This document shows, one piece after another, positions 42,390 through 64,000 of a DNA stretch of 64,000 nucleotides. The stretch's first letter is position 1, and every line of letters starts with the position of its first letter. The notes beneath the pieces are model-generated. The model did not search any database. It was given only the letters and a program-made list of their open reading frames with translations, and was not told the origin of the DNA. Origin of the DNA: Streptomyces rubradiris (lineage in GTDB: Bacteria > Actinomycetota > Actinomycetes > Streptomycetales > Streptomycetaceae); NCBI RefSeq assembly GCF_016860525.1, contig NZ_BNEA01000018.1, positions 83,704-147,703 on the forward strand, read 5' to 3'. The translations under genes were made by a program, and so were the position numbers.

Positions 42390-43169
42390 TCAGACCACAC
42401 CTTGGCTCGCGGGCGGAAGGGCCTCGGGCCCCACCGCGGCCAGGGCGTCGGCGATCGTCCCCAGCACGTCGGCGACCGACGAGTGCAGGAAGAAGTGCTC
42501 GCCGGGCAGGACGACCAGGCGCGGACCGGCGTCGCTCTGCCGCAGCCACCGGTGGAGCTGGTCGCTCGCCACCAAGGGGTCCGACTCGCCGCCGAACACG
42601 GTCAGCGGCACCGTGAGCGGCGGCTGCGGCTGGTAGCGGTAGGTCTCCAGCAGCGCGAAGTCGGCGCGCAGCGCGGGCAGGACCAGCTCCATCAGCCCGG
42701 GGTCGTCCAGCAGCTCGGCGGGTGTGCCGCCGAGGAAGCGCAGTTCCTCCAGCACGTCGGCGTCCGGCGCCGCGTGGATCGGCTTGCGGGTGCGCGGCAG
42801 GTCGGGGGCGGCCGAGCCGGAGACGAACAGGTGCGCCGGCTGCGGCAGACCCCGCGCGCGCAGGGTCCTGGCGAGTTCGAAGGCGATCAGGCCGCCCATG
42901 CTGTGGCCGAACAGCGCGTACGGCCGCTCCAGATGCTCCGCGAGGGCGTCGGCCAGCAGCTCGGTCATCAACGGCATCCGGTTGACCGGGGTCTCGCCCC
43001 AGCGGGCCCCGCGGCCGGGCAGCTCCAGCGGGTGCACCCGGACATGGCCGGGCGCCAGCTCGCGCCAGGTCCGGTACGCCGCGGCGGCGCCGCCCGCGTA
43101 CGGGAGGCAGAAGAGCCGTACCCCGGCCTCGTCCCGCGGCTCCTCCAGGGCGAACCATGGGTTGCGCAT
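42390..43169 (-). CDS. Type II thioesterase
   Basis: 259-residue alpha/beta hydrolase of the GrsT/RifR type, with the start LFCLPYAGGAAAAYRTW, nucleophile GHSMGGLIAFELAR (Ser near 90), Asp in VFGGESDPLV and His in LPGEHFFLHS. Such enzymes remove stalled or wrong acyl groups from PKS/NRPS carriers, and sometimes release product. No integrated TE occurs in the PKS/NRPS proteins seen here, so a release role is possible. The ATG at 43169 follows AAGGAGAAG. It lies between ferredoxin and KAS III genes in the same operon. Confidence 0.92.
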   Translation of the reverse strand: MRNPWFALEEPRDEAGVRLFCLPYAGGAAAAYRTWRELAPGHVRVHPLELPGRGARWGETPVNRMPLMTELLADALAEHLERPYALFGHSMGGLIAFELARTLRARGLPQPAHLFVSGSAAPDLPRTRKPIHAAPDADVLEELRFLGGTPAELLDDPGLMELVLPALRADFALLETYRYQPQPPLTVPLTVFGGESDPLVASDQLHRWLRQSDAGPRLVVLPGEHFFLHSSVADVLGTIADALAAVGPEALPPASQGVV

Positions 43170-43229
43170 GGTGTGCTTCTCCTTCGTCTCGCTGCGGTCC
43201 ACCGCGGTGTCGGGTGCCGCCGGACGTGG

Positions 43230-43427
43230 TCAGTCGGTCAGGGTCAGGGCGCCCGACGGGCAGTTCGCCACCGCCGCCCGCGCGGCGTCGGCGGTCTGCC
43301 GCCCGCACCGGCCGTCGGTGAGCAGCACGACGGTTCCGTCGTGATCGGACTGGTCGAAGAGGTCGGGTGCGGTCAGCGCGCACATGCCCGCGCCGACGCA
43401 GCGTTCGGTGTCAGCCTGGATCTGCAA
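43230..43427 (-). CDS. Small ferredoxin (P450-partner type)
   Basis: 65-residue ferredoxin: MQIQADTERCVGAGMCALTAPDLFDQ and CPSGALTL. The spacing CVGAGMC...CPSGAL is the [3Fe-4S] (or [4Fe-4S]) pattern of actinobacterial ferredoxins that pass electrons to cytochromes P450. No P450 gene was found in the window, so the partner is either beyond the right edge or elsewhere. It lies 33 bp after the SDR gene and 60 bp before the thioesterase gene. Confidence 0.9.
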   Translation of the reverse strand: MQIQADTERCVGAGMCALTAPDLFDQSDHDGTVVLLTDGRCGRQTADAARAAVANCPSGALTLTD

Positions 43428-43460
43428 GGTGGTATCCCCGTGCCGTGGTGGGCGCGGCCG

Positions 43461-44228
43461 TCACACGGCCACGCCGCCGTCGATCTGGAACGTCGTGCCG
43501 GTGATGTACGCGGCCCGCTCCGAGAGCAGGAAGGAGACCAGGTCGGCGACCTCGTGCGGCTCGCCGAACCGGCCGAGCGGGATGCGCTGCCTGAACCGCT
43601 CGCGCACCTCGGCCGGCAGCGCCGTGACGGGATCAGTGGCGACGAAGCCGGGCACGACCACGTTCGCCCGGATTCCGTACCGGCCGACCTCGCGGGCCAG
43701 GGACTTGGTGAACCCGATGATCCCGGCCTTCGACGCCGCGTAGTTGGTCTGCCCGGCGTTGCCGTACAGGCCCGCGATGGAGGACATGGTCACGATCGCG
43801 CCGCGCCTGCGCTCGATCATCCCGTTGATGACGGTGCGGCAGACGTAGTACGTGCCGTCGAGATTGACCCGCTGCACGTCCGCCCAGTCGTCGTCCTCCA
43901 TCGCCGCCAGCGGGCCGTCGCGCAGCACGGCGGCGGAGGTGACCACCGCGTCGACGGGGCCCAGGGCCTCCTCGGCCCCGTCGACGAACTCGTCCACCGC
44001 GACGCTGTCGCCGACATCGGTCTGCCGTACGTAGGCCCGCCGGCCCAGCGCGCCGATCTCCTTGCGCAGGGTCTGCGCCGCAGCCGTGTCCGAGGCGTAG
44101 CACACCGCCACGTCGAAACCGTCTTCGGCGAGCCGCAGCGCGACGGCGCGGCCGATCCCGCGCGAACCGCCCGCCACCAGGGCCACCGGGGCCTGCCGGC
44201 CGGTGGGGGCCGTGTCCGTACCACTCAT
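43461..44228 (-). CDS. SDR-family 3-ketoacyl reductase (FabG-like)
   Basis: 255-residue short-chain dehydrogenase. The cofactor motif is ALVAGGSRGIGRAVALRLA. The catalytic Ser is in IVTMSSIAGLYG, and Tyr/Lys are in TNYAASKAGIIGFTKSLA. The C-terminus AYITGTTFQIDGGVAV is typical of FabG. It likely reduces a beta-keto group on the nascent chain or on a carrier-bound intermediate using NADPH; PKS module 2 (53349-56699) lacks its own KR and could need it. ATG 44228 is 65 bp after the last PKS gene. Confidence 0.92.
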   Translation of the reverse strand: MSGTDTAPTGRQAPVALVAGGSRGIGRAVALRLAEDGFDVAVCYASDTAAAQTLRKEIGALGRRAYVRQTDVGDSVAVDEFVDGAEEALGPVDAVVTSAAVLRDGPLAAMEDDDWADVQRVNLDGTYYVCRTVINGMIERRRGAIVTMSSIAGLYGNAGQTNYAASKAGIIGFTKSLAREVGRYGIRANVVVPGFVATDPVTALPAEVRERFRQRIPLGRFGEPHEVADLVSFLLSERAAYITGTTFQIDGGVAV

Positions 44229-44293
44229 GCCATGACCTCTTCGCTCTCCTCGGTCCGCCTGCTCCGGCCGGGCCCGTCGCTCCACTCGTTCCG

Positions 44294-53348
<9,055 letters not shown>

Positions 53349-53352
<4 letters not shown>

Positions 53353-56300
53353 GAGCGCTCCCCCGGTCCGGGCACGGAGGCGGTGGGGCCGGTGAGTTCG
53401 TCGAGCAGTTCCCTGGCGGCGGCGTCGGCCGCCCGGGGCATCCGCCGGATCACGGCGGACGCCCCGGAGCCTTCGTGCGATGTGTCCGCCGAGGAGTCGC
53501 CGCCGGTCGCGGCCAGCTCCTTGACGATGCTCCTGGCGACGCTTGCGATGGTCGCGCCGCCGAGGAAGTCGGTGATCCGCAGGGTGAGCCCGAGCCGGCT
53601 CTGGATCTCGTTGCGCAGTTCGACGGCCATGAGGGAGTCCAGGCCGAAGCCGGTCAGCGGCTCGTCGGCGTCGATGTGGGCGGAGGCGGAGCCGAGGACG
53701 TCCTTGACGCTGAGCACGAACCCGGCGCACAGGGCGTCCAGGCGCTCGGACTCGCTCAGCTCCATCAGCTCGGCGGCGGTGGGGATGCGGCTCGTCCGGC
53801 GCCGGGTGCGGGCGGAGCGGCGCGTGGCACGGGAGGCCCGGGTGCGCGGGCCGTCCGTGCCGGTGCCGGCACCCGTGCCGCCGTCAGCTGCCTCGTTCGC
53901 CTCGCCGGCCTCGTTCGCCTCGCCCGTCTCGTCCGCGGCGGCCGGCGCGGTGCCGTCCCAGGGACGCGGGGGCTGCCAGCAGCGGACCGGGTCGAAGGGG
54001 TAGGTGGGAAGCTGGGTCCTCACCCGGGTGTAGTCGTGGTCGAAACCGGCCCAGTCGACGGGGGCACCGGCCGCGTACAGCTCGGCGACCGTGGGCAGCA
54101 GGACCTCCCAGTCGTCCTGCCGGGGCCGCAGGCTCGGCAGCAGCAGGTCGTCGTGGCCGGGCGGCAGGGCGTCGCTGATCACCCCGAGCAGGGTGGGGGC
54201 GGGACCGACCTCGAGGAAGGTGCGGTAGCCCATGGACCGCAGGGTGCGCACGCCGTCGGTGAAGCGCACCGTGCCGCGCACGTGCCGGCACCAGTAGTCG
54301 GCGTCCGGCGCCTGGTCCCACGGCCACAGCTCGCCGGTGACGTTGGAGACCAGGGGGATGCGCGGGGTGGTGAAGGTGAACTTGCGCGCGGCGCGGCGCA
54401 GCGGCTCCAGGACCGGGTCCATCAGCGGGGAGTGCCCGGCGGAGGCGATGTGCAGCTGCTTGGTCTTCACGCCGCGGGCGCCGAACGCGGCGCACACGGC
54501 CTCGACGACGTCGCGCTCGCCGGAGATCGCCACGTTCGCCGGGCCGTTGACCGCGGCGACGGCGATCCGGCCCGGGTACGCGGCCAGCTCCGTGGCGACC
54601 TCCTCCTCGGAGGCGAAGACCGCGGCCATGGTGCCGGGCAGGCAGAACTCCTGGATGATGCGGGCCCGTTCCACCGCGAAGGCCAGTCCGTCCTCCAGGG
54701 ACACCGCCCCCGCGACACAGGCGGCCACGCACTCGCCGAAGCTGTGGCCGAGGACGGCGGCGGGAGTGATGCCCCAGGACTCCCACAGCCGGGCCAAGGC
54801 GTACTCGACGACGAACGTGGCGGGCTGGGCGTAGGCGGTGTCGTTGATCTGCGTGTCGTCGGGGTCGTCCGGGAACATCACGTCCAGCAGGGGCCGGGCG
54901 AGCAGCGGACGCAGGATCTCGGCGCACTCGTCGACCGCCCGCCGGAAAGTGGGCTGGGTGTCGTACAGGCGGCGGGCCATGCCGGGGCGCTGGGCGCCCT
55001 GGCCGGTGAAGAGGAAGACGACCTCGCCGCCGCCGGCCTCGCCCTGGACCAGGCCGGGCGCGCCCTGGCCGGCGGCGAACGCGGCGAGCTGCCCGGCGAC
55101 CTCCTCGCGGGTGGTGCCGACGGCGGCGAGCCGGTGCCGGAAGTGGGAGCGGCCGGTGCCGGCCGAGTGGGCCAGGTCCGCGAGCGAGGCGTCGTCGCCG
55201 GCGGCGAGCCGCTCGGCGTAGCGGCCGGCGAGGGCGGCGAGCGCGGTCTCGGTGCGGGCGGACAGCGGGAGCACGGAGGCGGGCCTGCGGTCGTCCGGCG
55301 CGGCCGGCGCCGGCGTGGCCGGGGCCTGCTGCAGGATCATGTGGACGTTGGTGCCGCTCAGTCCGAAGCTGCTCACCGCGGCCGTGCGCGGGCCGTCGGT
55401 GTGCGGCCACGGGGTGAGCCCGGTGGGCACCCGGAAGGTGGTGCCGTCGAAGGAGATGTTGGAGTTCAGCCGGGAGAAGTGCAGGTTCGGCGGGATCTCG
55501 GCGCGTTGCAGGCACATCACGGCCTTGATGAGACCGGCGATCCCGGCGGCCGCCTCCAGATGCCCGATGTTGGTCTTGACCGCGCCGAGGTAGACCGGCG
55601 CGCCGCTCTCGCGGCCGTACACGTCGGCCAGGGCCTCGGCCTCGATGGGGTCGCCGAGGCGGGTGCCGGTGCCGTGCGTCTCGATGTAGCCGACCTGCTC
55701 GGCGCCGACCCCGGCGGCGGCCAGGGCCCGGCGGAACACATCGCGCTGGGCGTCGCCGTTGGGCGCGGTGATGCCGGCGCTGCGGCCGTCCTGGTTGACC
55801 GCGCCGCCGCGCACCACGGCGAGGACGCGGTCCTTGTCGCGCAGGGCGTCGGACAGCCGCTTGAGGACGACGGCGCCGCAGCCCTCGCCGCGCACGTACC
55901 CGTCCGCGCTGTCGGAGAACGTCATCGCGCGGCCCTGCCGGGAGACCGAGCCGAACTGCGACTGGGAGATCATCAGCAGCGGTGACAGCACCACGTTGAC
56001 GCCGCCGGCCAAGGCCATGTCGCACTCGCCCAGGCGCAGGCTCTGGCACGCCTGGTGGACGGCCAGCAGCGAGGCGGAGCAGGCGGAGTCGATGGTGAGG
56101 TTGGGGCCGCGCAGGTCGAGGAGGTAGGCGATACGGGCCGGGACGAAGGACTGGGCGGCGCCGGAGCTGGTGTAGGCGCTGACGTCCTCGGGGTGGCGCA
56201 GCTGCGCGGTGATGTAGTCCCAGGAGGCGACACCCATGAACACACCGGTGCGGCTGCCGGCGAGACCCGAGGGCGCCTGGCCCGCGTCCTCCAGCGCCTC

Positions 56301-56695
56301 CCAGCACACCTGCAGGCTCAGCCGCTGGGCCGGGTCCATCGCCAGGGCCTCGCGCCGGGAGATGCCGAAGAAGTCGTGGTCGAACAGGTCGATGTGGTCG
56401 AGGAACGCGCCGGCCCGGGTGTAGATCTTGCCCGGCTTGCCGGCCTCCTCGTCGTAGAACGCCTCGTGGTCCCACCGGTCGGCGGGGATGTCGCCCACCG
56501 CGTCGGTTCCCTCGGCCAGCAGCCGCCAGTAGGAGGCGGTGTCGGTGACCCCGCCGGGGAAGCGGCAGCCGGTGCCCACGATGGCGATGGGCTCGGAGCG
56601 GGCCCGCTCGTACTCCTCGACCTGGCGCTGGAGGCGGTCCATCGTCAGGTAGGCGCGTTTGAGTGTTTCGGCCGCCGTCAGTTCCTGTCCCGGTG

Positions 56696-56699
<4 letters not shown>
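53349..56699 (-). CDS. Type I PKS module: KS-AT-ACP (no reductive domains)
   Basis: 1116 residues. An N-terminal coiled-coil docking segment ([31 protein letters not shown]) is followed by KS at about 35-460 (DSACSAS, HGTGT, NIGH), AT at about 550-850 (GHSFGE) and ACP near 985-1060 ([14 protein letters not shown]). The AT specificity segment reads HIASAGHSP, neither HAFH (malonyl) nor YASH (methylmalonyl), so the extender is uncertain. A low-complexity linker with repeated GEANEA joins AT and ACP. With no KR it should leave a beta-keto group unless a separate SDR acts. Start and stop codons overlap the neighbours by 4 bp (ATGA). Confidence 0.93.

Positions 56700-64000
<7,301 letters not shown>

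Overview
The window looks like Streptomyces chromosome. GC is very high with strong GC bias at codon position 3, GTG/TTG starts and 1-11 bp gene overlaps are common, and there are SARP, ArpA-like, AfsA-like and StrR-like regulators plus rare TTA (bldA) codons. No rRNA, tRNA, IS element, integrase or CRISPR array was seen. Almost everything fits one large secondary-metabolite locus that runs off both ends: the left edge cuts a flavin hydroxylase and the right edge cuts a FAAL-PKS gene.

Layout. 1-4.9 kb: flavin monooxygenase fragment, then a butyrolactone-type signalling block (two ArpA-like TetR receptors, a small SARP, an AfsA-like synthase). 5.2-14.1 kb: precursor-supply genes on both strands (two-subunit transketolase, two ATP-grasp enzymes around a NarL-type regulator, aspartokinase, metallo-beta-lactamase-fold hydrolase). 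14.3-19.2 kb: Asp/Asn-hydroxylase-like oxygenase, acyltransferase-like protein, MFS exporter, F420-type reductase-like protein, pyrroline-5-carboxylate reductase homologue. 19.4-25.1 kb: a tightly coupled carrier-protein cassette of transglutaminase-like protein, AurF-type diiron N-oxygenase, carrier protein, seryl-tRNA-synthetase-like amino acid:carrier-protein ligase, nitronate monooxygenase, alpha/beta hydrolase, second carrier protein and PPTase. 25.2-29.7 kb: amino-acid permease, PLP decarboxylase and a SyrB2-type non-heme iron halogenase. 29.7-33.8 kb (minus): free-standing FAAL, HSL-type esterase and a KAS III-fold protein lacking the usual catalytic residues. 34-40.7 kb: TetR/MFS resistance pair, orphan-type LuxR regulator, AfsR-like SARP and StrR-family activator. 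41.4-64 kb (minus): one operon encoding FAAL-ACP-KS-AT-DH-ER-KR-ACP, KS-AT-ACP, C-A(Ser)-PCP, KS-AT-KR-DH-ACP, then SDR, ferredoxin, type II thioesterase and KAS III.

How it may work. A fatty acid activated by FAAL would be extended by two PKS modules, joined to serine, then extended and dehydrated by a last PKS module. In parallel the 19.4-29.7 kb genes appear to load an amino acid on a free carrier protein, oxygenate its nitrogen, chlorinate it and hand it on; the transglutaminase-like protein is a candidate for amide formation between carrier-bound partners. This combination is the best candidate for an undescribed system here. The product itself is not identified.

Regulation can be read from the DNA. 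Six copies of an AAACCG-N6-CNGTTT-like element lie upstream of both receptors, the small SARP, AfsA, the hydroxylase operon and the StrR-like gene. Three StrR-type inverted repeats (GTTCAACTG...CAGTYGAAY) lie upstream of the second receptor, the KAS III-like/esterase/FAAL operon and the AfsR-like SARP. A third shared element (TGTGCCTTTG-N20-AAGTCGTA) precedes both ATP-grasp units. TTA codons occur in four regulators, one exporter and one reductase.
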